Positions 28,574 through 39,848 of a DNA stretch of 64,000 bases are shown piece by piece. The notes under the pieces are model-generated. The model did not search any database. It was not told where the DNA came from and worked only from the letters and a program-made list of their open reading frames with translations. The DNA is taken from NCBI GenBank assembly GCA_036785705.1, contig JAWUZG010000036.1:10349501-10413500 (forward strand), given 5' to 3'. The translations under genes and the position numbers were made by a program. Numbering within the stretch: the stretch's first letter is position 1; each line of letters begins with the position of its first letter. This DNA is from Acanthornis magna (taxonomy: Eukaryota > Chordata > Aves > Passeriformes > Acanthizidae).

Positions 28574-29261
28574 TGTTATGAATGGAGACAGGAGATTAGA
28601 TAAATCTCTGCATTTTGCCTAGGCCTTTGGCAGTAGGCAGTAACTCTTATTGGGGTGGCCAGCACCCCAAGAGCCAGTCTCATTTGCAAGTTCTTTAATA
28701 ACGGCCAGTTAGGTCTAACATGACTTAAATTATCATTTATTAGACACAGAAAATAACAGACAAAAGACTTGGGACAAAACTACATACTACACAAAACAAA
28801 AGCAAAACTACAAATAGCTAAAAATGCAGTCTGCAAAAAGGTACCTATCATTATTATTATTGCTAGCAAAGAAAAATACGATTTAGGAAACCAATGTATC
28901 TTACCAAACTCCAATTTGGTGATGGAATACATATCAGAATCGTCACTCAATCCTCAGGAAGTTACTACAGATTTGCATCCAGACTCTGGGGAGAGGCTTT
29001 TTCACGCTCCAGTGTCCATGTAGAAAACTTCTGCCTCTGTGATATTTTGTGTGTCTTTTATAGTGTAAAAGTTGTGTCTTTTAGTCACATACTCATTTCT
29101 TTCATCTCTCTCCACATCTTCTCTCTATACCAAGATGTGGATTCAAGGTTGGAGATTCCAGACTTTCGGGCACCAAGAGATAACCTCTTGCTGGGCTTTT
29201 GACTCAATCTGAGTTATCCATGCACCAGCCATGGAGAGAGAGGGGATGGGGGGGTGCCACA
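28574..29261 (-). mobile_element. solo LTR nested inside the older LTR
   Basis: This 688-bp element begins TGTTATGAAT and ends GTGCCACA on the plus strand, so it has TG...CA ends. It is flanked by the 5-bp direct duplication CAAGG, and the outer LTR sequence resumes in register after it. On the minus strand there is a TATAAAA box at 29056-29062 and an AATAAA poly(A) signal at 28736-28741, about 320 bases downstream, the order expected of an LTR. It must be younger than the LTR it interrupts. A five-base duplication fits ERVL- or ERV1-type integrases better than ERVK, which usually leaves six. No internal retroviral genes are present. Confidence 0.88.
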
Positions 29262-29266
29262 CAAGG
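29262..29266. repeat. target-site duplication, right copy (CAAGG)
   Basis: This is the right-hand copy of the five-base duplication flanking the nested LTR. The outer LTR continues from here with GTCCGCAGG. Confidence 0.85.
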
Positions 29267-29732
29267 GTCCGCAGGTTCTGCCAGGAGCCTGCCCCACCAT
29301 GGCCTTCCCACTGGATCTTCATGGGCTGAAAGTGGATCTCTTCTGCTTTATGGACCTCCATGGGTTGCAGGAGCACAGCTGCCTCACCATGGCTTCTGCC
29401 ATGGACTGCAGAGGAATCTCTGCTCCAGCACCTGGAGCACCTTCTCCATCTCCCTCTGCACTGACCTTGTCTGCAGCATTGTTTCCCTTATTCTCATGCA
29501 CCATTTCTGACTGCTGCTGCTGGTATTGCACAGTGGTCCTTTCCACTTCTTAAATATCCCAGAGGTGTTACCACCATCACTGATGGCTCAGCCTTGACCC
29601 GCAGCCAAATTTTGTCACCAGCTGGCATTGGCTTTATCAGACACAGGGGAAGATTCTGTCAGCTTCTCACAAAAGCCACACCTGGAGCTTTCCCTGCTAT
29701 CAAAACCTTGTCACACAAATTTGATATGCACA

Positions 29733-32700
29733 CCAAACCATGACTGTTTAGGATTATCACGACTACTCTTCATGCTTAGTAAGGTGTGAAGTGTTCTCCA
29801 TGCAGAGACTTCATATGTTCCTGGAACCCTGGAACTCTAAGGGGTTTTAGACTACATACCTCTCCTAATCTGTAATTCAGAAAATAAATTTTCTGTTTGT
29901 GAATCATATTTCCACAACAATTAAGTTCGTTTGCTGAACTTTCTGCTTGGAATGCTATGATCATTCTATTCATAGCAATTTTTTTCTTCACCACCTCATG
30001 ACCCAGAATTAGCAGCTAGACAGCAGCTTACTGAGTGTGCAGGTCACTGTCGAATAAAATGTATCACATGGTTTCTTCAGACAAATGTCCTTTAGGGTGC
30101 TTAAACTGGCAACACTTTTCTATATTCTAACAATCAGAAACAATTTTCCTGATGGTCTGTTTTGTTTTTATTTTGGGAGGGCCTTGATGTCATTTAACCT
30201 TAAAATCCTACAAGGGATTTTCTCATAATATGAATGTGTGTGTTTACTCCTGAGGGTTCTCCCCAGGGATAACCTTTCATGCAAGTTTTTTAGATATCTC
30301 CATGTCTGGATGGTTTGCTCACTAACTGATTGCCTGGGATCACTTTGACATCAGTCTGCATGTAGCTGATATGCACAGGAATTTTATGTGTCCTTGTACA
30401 GGAAAGCAAATCTTACCTCCTCTTCTCCCACTTTGGAATCACTGAGAAGAATCCTTTAACAGAGTTTGCAGAGATTTTCTTGTTCATTATGCTGCTCTGA
30501 AGGTTTTCCTGTAGGAGGGGTCTGCAGACTCACTTCTTTCTGGTTTCAGTCAAGCCATCTGTAACAATAGCAGAAAGCTGATGAAATAGCTGAGAATGGG
30601 GAATGACTGCTGTTTGTTTAGTTTTCTGGCCTGTTACAGTATTTCCTGCACAACATTAAACTTATGTTTCCAAGATACGTAACACAGAGCAGCATGGTCA
30701 TGTAAGCACAAAGATTTTTCCCACAAGATGTTCAGCTGGTATCGGTGTCTTCAAAAGGTCCGATCTGCATGCTTTCAACTTCTGCTGTGTTTGGTTGGAG
30801 ATGAAAGAATTCAGCGCCCTTTAATTCCGCTCACTAAAATCAATACTGCAGTAGAAGAAGTCTTGAACAAAAATAATTTTGAACCTCGCACCAGTTACTG
30901 TCAGAGCTTGGAAATGGATATGAAGTGGCCATATAGCAGCTGCAAAATAGAACATATTCATCTGACCAGTAACTCTAAAAGGAAGGTATTCCAGCCTCCA
31001 GACACAAGAGGTTTCAGTTCATTTAACTCCTACCACTTTTATCTGAAGTCCACCCATACCACCCCAGGCAAATGTGAATGGATCTTCCAAGCCTCTTTTA
31101 ACTTTTTGTGGACTGAGATCTGAAATATAGCCTACCACTATGCCAATACTGGGAATATGTTTTCCACCACTCTCCACACTTTGAAATCCATCTACAAATT
31201 TAGGTGTTTTACATGGCCATAGAGCATTGTTTTCTTGTCACTACCTATGTAGTAAGTCTTGAGTATCATTCAATGAGGAATTATAAATACTACTTCTTTC
31301 ACTTTCCCTCATTTTTCCTTGAAGTCTTTATATGGCCCAAAAAGCTGAACATTTTAGAGTAAGAAATAATTTTATTTTGAAGCTGATTTAATTTTTATCA
31401 TGCTTTTTCCCTTCTTCTTTCTATGACACAGACTTATTAAACTTGATCTCAGGCCTTAAAATTGTGGCTGATGCACTCATAAGGAGAAAAGTGTTTCTAG
31501 GCAGACATACTATCATGACAAAAATCAATCTTAGTTTTTAAGCCACATTCATTGTCATATTTCTGAAGTTGAAAGAAAATGGCTAGACCAGATGCAGCTA
31601 AAATCTTGGTCATAAAGTCTATAGCACCGGCAGTGAGGAGCAGTCTTTCTTGTGCCTTCATATTTTGAAGTGATCATTTTATAGTGTTTATAGAGTTATC
31701 TGAAGAACTATCTTAAGGCATCATCTCTTGATACACTACTACCATAAAACATATGTTTAGTTTATGAAGCAATACTATTTGTTAGGTTTAGCAGTGTCAC
31801 AAAATTTAAACACAGTGAACTCACAATTCTTGATTTGCCAGGTGCAGTTTAGAGGGAATCTTCTCATGAAAATGAAAGCTGCTTCCTGATTACTAAGAAG
31901 AGCCTAAAGCTTCCTTCAGTAACGTGGAGTATGTGCAGCACACTGACATCTCTACTGAGAAAATATCTGAGCCAGTTGGAGGCATGTCCTCACTCACAAA
32001 GGTCAGCCAATGTGAAGTGTAACAGCTATTATTTTGGGCTTTCAAAGACTGGGAAGTCTGTACTCTGTTTTTTCCCTTCTTTCCCTAGAGAAAGGATAAA
32101 TACCAAGTGGGCCCAGCTGAGATCTGTAAACTTAACAGCTAGAGATGGGGAATAAACCATCTCAGATCAGTATTCACCACAGATTTTTGCTTTAAGATTA
32201 ATATAGGGGCACCTCTTCATGTCAGCCTGTTTTTCTTTCTCTTTTCCCCCTGAGGAATATTCAGCTATGGGATTGTACATGGCCTTTTGCCCTGCATTTA
32301 ATATCATCTTTCGGTCTTTTTTTTTTTTTTTTTTTTAAATCAGAAAACCAGTTTTAAGTTCCTTTCATATCTCCATTTCAGATTTGTTTGTAGAAGCTTT
32401 CTGGCCACTACACTGGATTAACACATCTCATACCAGAGTCAAGTCCAGTGTCTGCCCTCAGTCTGGATCTGTGGAAGCTGTGACTGCTCTCGAGATTCAA
32501 CGTACATCAGAACACAAGATGTATCTTCTTACATTCACGCTGTACTCAATTCTATAATTTATTGAGCCTTTGAGTGCTCCTGGTATTAGGCATATCTTGA
32601 AGGGTGGGTGAATTTCATTAATGTCTTACCATTCAAGAAAAATGCTGCAGTAGGTGGTCCTGAGTCATCATTTTGGCATGTCTTGGGGCTGATATTCTCA

Positions 32701-35700
32701 TAATGTTTCCAGTAGGAATTTGTTAAGGAGACACTATTTTGCCTGTAAATTCAGGTATATATGTCTAATTCAAAACCAGGTTTGCACACAAGGTAGAGAG
32801 TTGTTATGTTTTTCCAAATGGTTAACAAGTCACACTCAGAGCATTCATTTCTGCGTCATTATTTAGACACAGCTTCCAACAAAATGAATAAGAAATTCAG
32901 ATTTAGCTGTGTAAACTGCACATCCAAGATAAAATAAAGTGCCTCAAAGCAAAAATCAAGATACTTTACTAAGTAAACAAGATATATTCAGTCTGAAAGA
33001 ATAAAGACATCCATTATTTTAGGCTGCTGCCAATAATCTCATTTAGCTGTGTCCACAAGGTTCCAAATTGGAGACTAACTTCCAGCATAGCTCTGTTTTA
33101 GTCTATATCTTTGCAATTTTTGAAATAAAGGATCTTCTTAAGGTTTGACCTTTAAACTGACCCCTCTGCCACTACTGAGATGGAGCTGAAGAAAACATGT
33201 CTCAAGAATGGTATTTACAGAAAAAGAAAGAAATTTTATGATTCAGTCTACTGGAAATATTGTTCCTGTTTTAGTGGCTTAAAGATATTTTTCATTCAAT
33301 TCTTCAACAGTCTGCATGTATAGCACTGCTTGCTTGAGACTTTTAACTGTAAAATTCTTGTATGATGTGAAGACTACTTTTGTCTTAGTAGAATTGCAAA
33401 TATACTTCATATTATGCCTATGTACCCATGTTGTGTTGGGTAGGGACCTACCTAAGTACCCTAGCACTTGAAGATAAGCTTTCAACCAGAATTCCATAAG
33501 GATAGAGGTAAGCAACGGCTTAATCACTCTTTGCCTGTGACATGAGATGTTACCCCATGGCACCAAGCTGGCATTTTATTCATTTCGTTAGGTTTCACCA
33601 CATAGGACTTTGATCTGGAAGCCATTGCATAAAAAACATTTCTTCTGAGAATGTCATCGTCATGTGAAGAAGCAAAGGTTATTGATGTTAACAGAGACAG
33701 CTACCAAAGGAGGAGGAAAGAAAGACGGCTGTGGACTTCCAAATCTCTCACAGCCATCCCTGGAATTGTTTGACATTTTGAGGGAAAAGGCATGCACTTT
33801 TCAAAGGCACAAAGACTCTCATCCTGCAGCAGTGAAAAATTTCTGTCTGCTTAGTGTACAGGTAGTCATTATGAAGCTAAATACTCATAATAGCTTCATA
33901 AAACAATTACACCATGTTATTGCTACCGAGTGGCTTTAAGGCTTGCAAAGGAGAAGAATGAAAAAAACTTACTCAAATGCAAGCTCAATCACTTTTTATA
34001 ACAAAAAGCACCATGCAATTTATATTCATATGTATTTTTTACCTGTCATTCCTTCAGCTTGATGGATGTCAGAGTACTACATTTTTAGTAGACTTGCAAT
34101 TGCTGGAGAACTTAAATACACCCTATGATTATATGCTGCAGGACCGACAGCTGAAATGTCAAATGGTCATTGCAATGCTCCTGGCAACACTCTTCTCCCT
34201 TTGTGGCAGAAATTCAGGTGCTTTTCTTTAGCTGCAATTAGCATTTGATGTTTGGAATAGGCTTTGGATTCTCTTTCCCTCCCTCTCCCCTTTTTTCTCT
34301 CTCTTTTCAGGCCTATTGAGACAGTCAGAAAACTGCATAAATTATCTTTTCAGCCAGGTCAGAAAGCAGGTTTCCTACTGTATTATTTGATATTATGAAA
34401 TTGCTGATCCTTTTTCTTTTGAGAAAGAACACGGCAAACTTTTCAAACTCACAATCTTGTAAGGATGTCTAGGAAGTACAGGCAGTGAACAAATATGAAA
34501 AACTGACATTAATATGTAATTGGTTATCAGAGCACCATTATAATTACCAATAACAACATGACTAAAAATAAAATGTTACAGAATCTTAATGTCCCAGATT
34601 AAACTTATATTATGGCTATAGATTAGAGATATAATGAAAATGACAATTTTTCTACCTATAAATTCTGCAATTTGCTACATAGAATACCTACAGAAAAAAC
34701 AAACAAACAAAGTTTTGCTCTTTATAAGTAAAAAGAGGACCAGTAGATGGCAAAATAAGCATCTGTGGTCCCCATATCCTTGTATGTAGAGATATAACAT
34801 GGAGATTTGTATCTCAAGAAACAAACAATCTTAATTTGATTTTCAGCTTAATTCTTTGAAAGTACATTAATTGCCTTCTGGTGTAGCAGGAGCTGACACA
34901 ACACTTCAAGGTAATCAGAAATGTCAGCTGCAGTTGTCCTGGAGAAGCTGTTTTGTACCACAGTGAATTATAGAGCCAAGCGTACCACACACCGAGGTGC
35001 TCGAGATGTTCAGTTGCCATTTGGACACACACTAATGAACTCTAGAAGTCCCACTCACAATCTTGTGCACATTCTTGGAATTTTTGTATGCCATGTCAAC
35101 TCACTAAAACCTGAATGATATCAATTACATATCTAATTCTGTAAGAGTCACCTAATCAGATTAGACAAACATGTCTAATCAGAAACTCAGCAGTGTTTTA
35201 CTGTTTGCTGGTCTGACAGCAGGTCTAGAATATTTTAGTGCATTAAGAGCACCTGTATGTGGTAACTAGTCATTTCCTAAGTCTAGGAAAAACACAATAA
35301 ATGTAATACCATTTTGATTTCTTTGTCATATCCATTCTCATTTTAAAAGCTGAAGTGAGAAAGCAATGCTATATAGAGAGTGTTTAAAATACAGCTGTCA
35401 GCTATAAAGCAGAGACTTATAACATTAACAGTGAGTTTTAAGATGTGATCAGACACAAATAGTCAGGAAGATGTGGACAGACTTAAACACTAATCTTCTA
35501 TAGTTCTGTGTATCCCAGTTTGAACCAATTGGTTTTAATTAGAGATTGGACAGTGACATGGATCCACTGGAACACTGGCCTGATTTAAAATGATGGTTCC
35601 CACATTCATTTCTCTGGCTTACTGAAAGGCTGAGAACAAAACTTGTAATAGTTCCTGGCGATCTGTATAAAAACAAACACAATTACATATGACATGAAAA

Positions 35701-36866
35701 ATCAGGGCCCTTTTCTAACATTTCAAAAGTAATTGCTTTAGAGTCATAGGATTCCTGTGTAGAATAAAGGAGATAAGCAGACTTTAAAAAAAAAAAAAAA
35801 GAAACAAAAATCAATAAGAGTGATAACAGTGGTCTAGCATGGGCACTGGATTAGCAAGAGCCATTTTTAGTTAAAAATCCCTGTCGGTAATAACAGTTCT
35901 AATATATTAAGTCTTTTAGGTACAGAGTGTGCATTGGTATGATGTATTCCACAGTGACCAAAGCACTCCTATTCCAGATGTTCTTTATTCTGGTCCGTAT
36001 CCAAAGTTGCAAGTAACTAGTCAATCAAGTAAAGTGGAAAGATCCATAAATATTCATGTCCCATGTCTTTTCTCCTGCTGTGACATTTTCATGGAAAGAT
36101 TAACAGAATTCCTGAATACACACTTTCTGTGAACAAAACACAAATTAACATCAAATAAAACCTTACCAATGGTTAAAACAGTACCTGAAAATCCTACAGC
36201 AATTTGGTTCCTGCACTTTTCCACAGAAAGGTCTGCTGCTGCCCATGTCTGCATCAGCAACTTAATGTATAACCACAGGTTTGGGAGGGAAATATCAAAG
36301 ACATATTTTACAAAAGCTAAGGCTGTCCCCTCACAGGTATTGAGGAATTTCTTATCAATATAAAGACATTTAAAGACAAAAGAAGAATCCATCATAGAAT
36401 TCCTTTATGTGGTTTCCTACCTGTATTGTCTTTGCATTTCCAGGAAATGAAACTCACATTCATGTCCAACTACTTTGCTGCATCAAGGCACATGATGTGC
36501 TTGCACTTGATGCGCAGCAGGGTTTTAAAAATAAGGGCAGAATACCAGTAAGCCAGTCTGATACACATATATTTTGAAACATACTCAACTGCAGTTTTAG
36601 ATAGACATTTCAGTTCCCTCATTGCCCTTCCAGAGTAATGCAATGCCATTGAAGTGCCATTCCGCTTTTTTGGTTGGGTTGGGTTGGGTTTTAAGACTAC
36701 GACTCAGAAAGTTTCTTACAGCAGGTAAAGAGGAAGGACTAACTATTTTAACAGCAGCTTCTCCAATGTGAAGTGTGGAAGAAAACCAGTTAAGAGTGAG
36801 CATACTTCTGAACTTTCTTTTCTGATATTATTTGGAGAGGAATTCAAATGAAAAGTAGTAACTGGA
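29733..36866. other. AT-rich noncoding DNA, no gene recognised
   Basis: No supported gene lies here. A 131-codon plus-strand frame at 30728-31123 has no recognisable domain. Homopolymer runs occur at 32317-32336 (T) and 35786-35800 (A), and there are three GGGTT units at 36676-36690. A long polypyrimidine tract ending in CAG at 34269-34310 resembles a splice acceptor. A 9-bp-stem hairpin lies at 35159-35180. Confidence 0.65.
32317..32336. repeat. poly(T) run
   Basis: A 20-base T run. Read on the minus strand it is an A run, but no retroposed sequence is recognisable next to it. Confidence 0.9.
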
Positions 36867-37350
36867 TGTCGTGGTCGTATAAAAATAAATGAGGTGGATG
36901 AGGTGAAGAGTTGGCGGGAGGGGGTTCCTCCCCTGGTTCTCCTTTATACAGGGTTAAGGGTGCATGTGGTTGGGAGGGAGAGAAGGGAAGGACTGGCCAC
37001 CCCACATGGAGTGTGGGGAGGAAAAAGCCCACCCTGCCCCTATTACAGCCGCTTATAAAGGGAAAAGGGAAAACCAATCCGGGGAAAGACAAGAGGAGGA
37101 AACAATATACATAAACCAATTACAACAAAGGAGGGAGGGGTACTGTTCAAACCAACCAATAACATAACCAACGGAATAGAAGGATCGGGAAGAGGGGGCA
37201 GGCCCTGAGCCCTGGGCACACCTTACCCCCAGATCCAGGGGTGGACCTAGGCAGTCAAACCCCCAAGGTCCTCCCACGGCAGGTGGAGCCGGCCTGGGAG
37301 GCGGAGGCAGCTAGGGGGTGGACCTGCTTCAGCTGGGCTTTGCTATTTAC
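36867..37350 (-). mobile_element. GC-rich ERV LTR-like element
   Basis: The block stands out from its AT-rich flanks by composition. It begins TGTCGTGG on the plus strand, which read on the minus strand is a CCACGACA 3' end, a terminus shared by several avian LTR families. Three CCAAT motifs at 37074, 37116 and 37156 are spaced about 40 bases apart. They are followed, in minus-strand order, by a TTATAA box at 37053-37058 and a further TATAAAG at about 36945. That arrangement suggests U3 followed by R/U5 reading leftward. The minus-strand 5' boundary could not be placed, and no target duplication matching the flank ACTGGA was found. No retroviral genes are attached. The 67-91-codon frames across it are incidental. 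Confidence 0.6.
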
Positions 37351-39131
37351 AATCTAGGTCTCCATCTTTATGCTACACTTCAACTCATTTCTGAGTGAAG
37401 CAAATTTTCACGTGGCTGCACTGAGAACATAGTCCAAAAATTCTATGAATTTCCAGTTATTTCAATACAGGTTTAACATGGGTACCAAGAAAACGAAAGT
37501 GCACACAGGCCATTTCATAAAACAAATGCACAGCATGCCAAAAAAATACTGTATATGTTGCTCTTTCTTAGCATTGTTATGCCTCTTAGTCCAGTGAAAA
37601 TAATTGGCCTTATCACATAGCAAGACAGTTTAAAGAATAGCTGGGTATTGACTTCTGTTCCTCAGAATGACTCTGGCTATGAATCTTTAAGTATGGAGTC
37701 TTTTCTGGTGCAGAGAAATATATATATGTTCCACTGAACACTAAATCAAATTCCATTTTCTAATATTGTGGTATGGCAATAGCTATTGTAATTCCCAGTA
37801 GAATACCCTTGTCTTCTGCTTTCCAATTAATAAAAGCCTGGAAGTACTTGTAAAAATTTAGCATTTCCTGCAATCTGAGAACTGTTATTCAATCCCAGTT
37901 TATACATTCCAGTATATTGGTGTTTAAACTTAGACAATGGTCTACCTCAACAGATCTAGTCTCCTGCCCTGCAGACAGGATTTTTGTACAAGAAGCTGGG
38001 TGGTGTCCAGGAAGTTCTGGAGGTGGGCAGGAGTCTGGGAAATGTCAGTGAGAGTTTTAGCAGGTTGGAACTGTTCAGTGGAAGTCAGGGAAATGTGTTA
38101 GGAAAGCTTGACGGAGCCTCTGGGTGCTCAAGATAGGGATAAGGGACAGCAGAATTTCAGAATGTCTCCCTAGGAGGATGGGGAGGAGCAGAAAGGATTA
38201 CATTAGAATTTCGGAACAAAATGTGCTTTGTTGGGACTGTCAGAGAATGCAACACAAATCATTCAGTATTTGGCATTATCACCTGTGCCTTAGCCTGTCC
38301 CTCGGTAATACTAGAGTTAATGTAATTAGGTAATGCATTAGTATGAGCAATAATGGAGAAAACTAATGTTGCTGTTTTAGACATTTACAGATTTATTTTC
38401 GTAACAAATTTGCTGTTCATACTGGAAGTGAACATCATCTGGCAAGTGAGCATAGAAAATCACAGATTTTATAACAGGTTAAAGGAAAACGAAGCTATAT
38501 GCAAAAATGAAGACAATGAAGTAATGAAAAATATCTTTGTTTATAAAAGCCAACTCTCCTGCTAGCAACAAAAACAAGAGTTAGTACAACTCAGCAGGCA
38601 TTCACAGCTACATTATAGTCCTCTTGAGTTACAGGCTTGATCCAAAGGACAGGTTGTGCCAGTGGGAAAGGAATGGAACAGGCTCTCTCGATGTTAGCAA
38701 TACTGGTTCTACTATATTGCTTTATTTTTCTGTGAATTGAAGTGAAGAAGAAATAATGAAAGAAAAAGTTTTGTTACTCTATGGTTTACCTGGAGATGTA
38801 TTCAGATTGTCATAGCAGAACTGGAAAGAAGCAAACCCACAGAGCTCATTAATCACTATATTCTTCACTAATGTAACAGATTATTAAAGTTGTCCAAGAA
38901 ACTTGTCTGAGACCACGCAGAAGTGACAAAAACTGTCGACTTGCTAAAGACACTCTCAACATTCTAATAGTAATGATAATAGAGTCATTTTTGCGAATTT
39001 ATTTAGTGGATTGTTGTTCCCTAACTCTCTGTTTTATTGGCATCTATATTTTAAATCACATTATGTATTACTGTATCTCAAGTAGTATCTCTATGTTTTA
39101 AAACACCTAAAAAATAAATCATATTTCTATT

Positions 39132-39175
39132 ACAAAAACAAAAACAAAAACAAAAACAAAAACAAAAACAAAAAC
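39132..39175. repeat. (ACAAAA)n hexamer repeat
   Basis: About seven nearly perfect copies of ACAAAA are ended by ACGATAACAAAA. It is a simple A-rich minisatellite and may have grown from the A-rich tail of an old retroposon, although no retroposon body is visible upstream. Confidence 0.95.
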
Positions 39176-39808
39176 GATAACAAAAAACTACTAACTAGCA
39201 TTCAATACTAAGTCTTGCAGTACAGCCCACATGAGTTGTCATTACTTTTATTAGCAGCAATGTTCCTGCTCAAGTTAAAAGATGTGTCTTTCTGACAAAT
39301 TTAAGTGCTCCTGCCACACAGACACATCCTGGGCTTTTTTCAGTTGGCTGACTTTGTTTGTTGGTTTGGTTTATTTCTGGTTTACAGGGCCTCTGGGCTC
39401 TGAAGCTTCCCTGGGCCCAGAAAGTACTACTGTTTCTCCCAGCAGACTTCCACACATACCTTCGCAGAACAGGGACTCCACAGCCCTCAGCGAATGCCTC
39501 CTCACCCAGCTGGAACGTGCTCTTTTTCACACAGTCCACCATGTCAGCACTTGGCACTTAGAATCTGATAAACAGGGACGTAAGGTAGCTACATAGCATA
39601 CTTCATTTAGGCTTCTAAACCAAATTTAATTTCTTTTAATTTACATTTTTTAAAACCCTCTTGGTAACCCATTTCTCTGTTTTCTTTTCCTACCACGGTA
39701 AAAAGAAATTTTGGGGGGGAAAGAAGGCATAAAAATCACTCACCAGCTGAGTGATACGTGGTAGGCAGGATGGCACTATGCATATGACATCTCCCCAGAA
39801 TTCTGTGT

Positions 39809-39848
39809 CACTCCTCTCTCTCCCCCTTCTCTCTCTGCCTCCCTCCTG
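39809..39848. repeat. polypyrimidine (CT-rich) tract
   Basis: This is an almost pure C/T stretch of about 40 bases, interrupted only by single G residues and followed by a C-rich CACCCCCC. It is low-complexity sequence able in principle to form triplex DNA. Confidence 0.8.

Larger units (their letters stand above)
27963..29732 (-). mobile_element. older avian ERV solo LTR, split by a nested insertion
   Basis: The two outer parts, 27963-28573 and 29262-29732, together resemble a long LTR common in bird genomes. Their combined length is about 1.08 kb once the insert and one duplicate are removed. On the minus strand the LTR begins TGTGCATATC at 29732 and ends CCACCACA at 27963. Its TATA-like TATTTAA lies at 29550-29556. 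Degenerate internal repeats recur along it (CTCCATGG / CTGCAG blocks, 29290-29420). The canonical AATAAA expected near 28140 appears mutated, with ATTAATTTAATACC on the plus strand. No clean flanking target duplication is visible, consistent with age. No retroviral protein-coding sequence is present, so this is a solo LTR left by recombination. The several 70-110-codon frames through it are not genes. Confidence 0.85.

Noticed and set aside
28287..28622. 111-codon plus-strand open frame
   Set aside because: It lies inside the LTR pair and crosses the insertion junction, so it is incidental.
30728..31123. 131-codon plus-strand open frame
   Set aside because: No recognisable family, no promoter or splice structure, and a length expected occasionally by chance.
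36054..36395. 113-codon minus-strand open frame
   Set aside because: Hydrophobic background frame with no known family and no supporting signals.
36676..36690. Interstitial telomere-like repeat (GGGTT units)
   Set aside because: Only three units, and the unit is five bases rather than the vertebrate TTAGGG.
38620..38710. Possible CR1 piece at GGAATGGAACAGGCT
   Set aside because: Only one short block matched, and the neighbouring CR1 blocks were absent.
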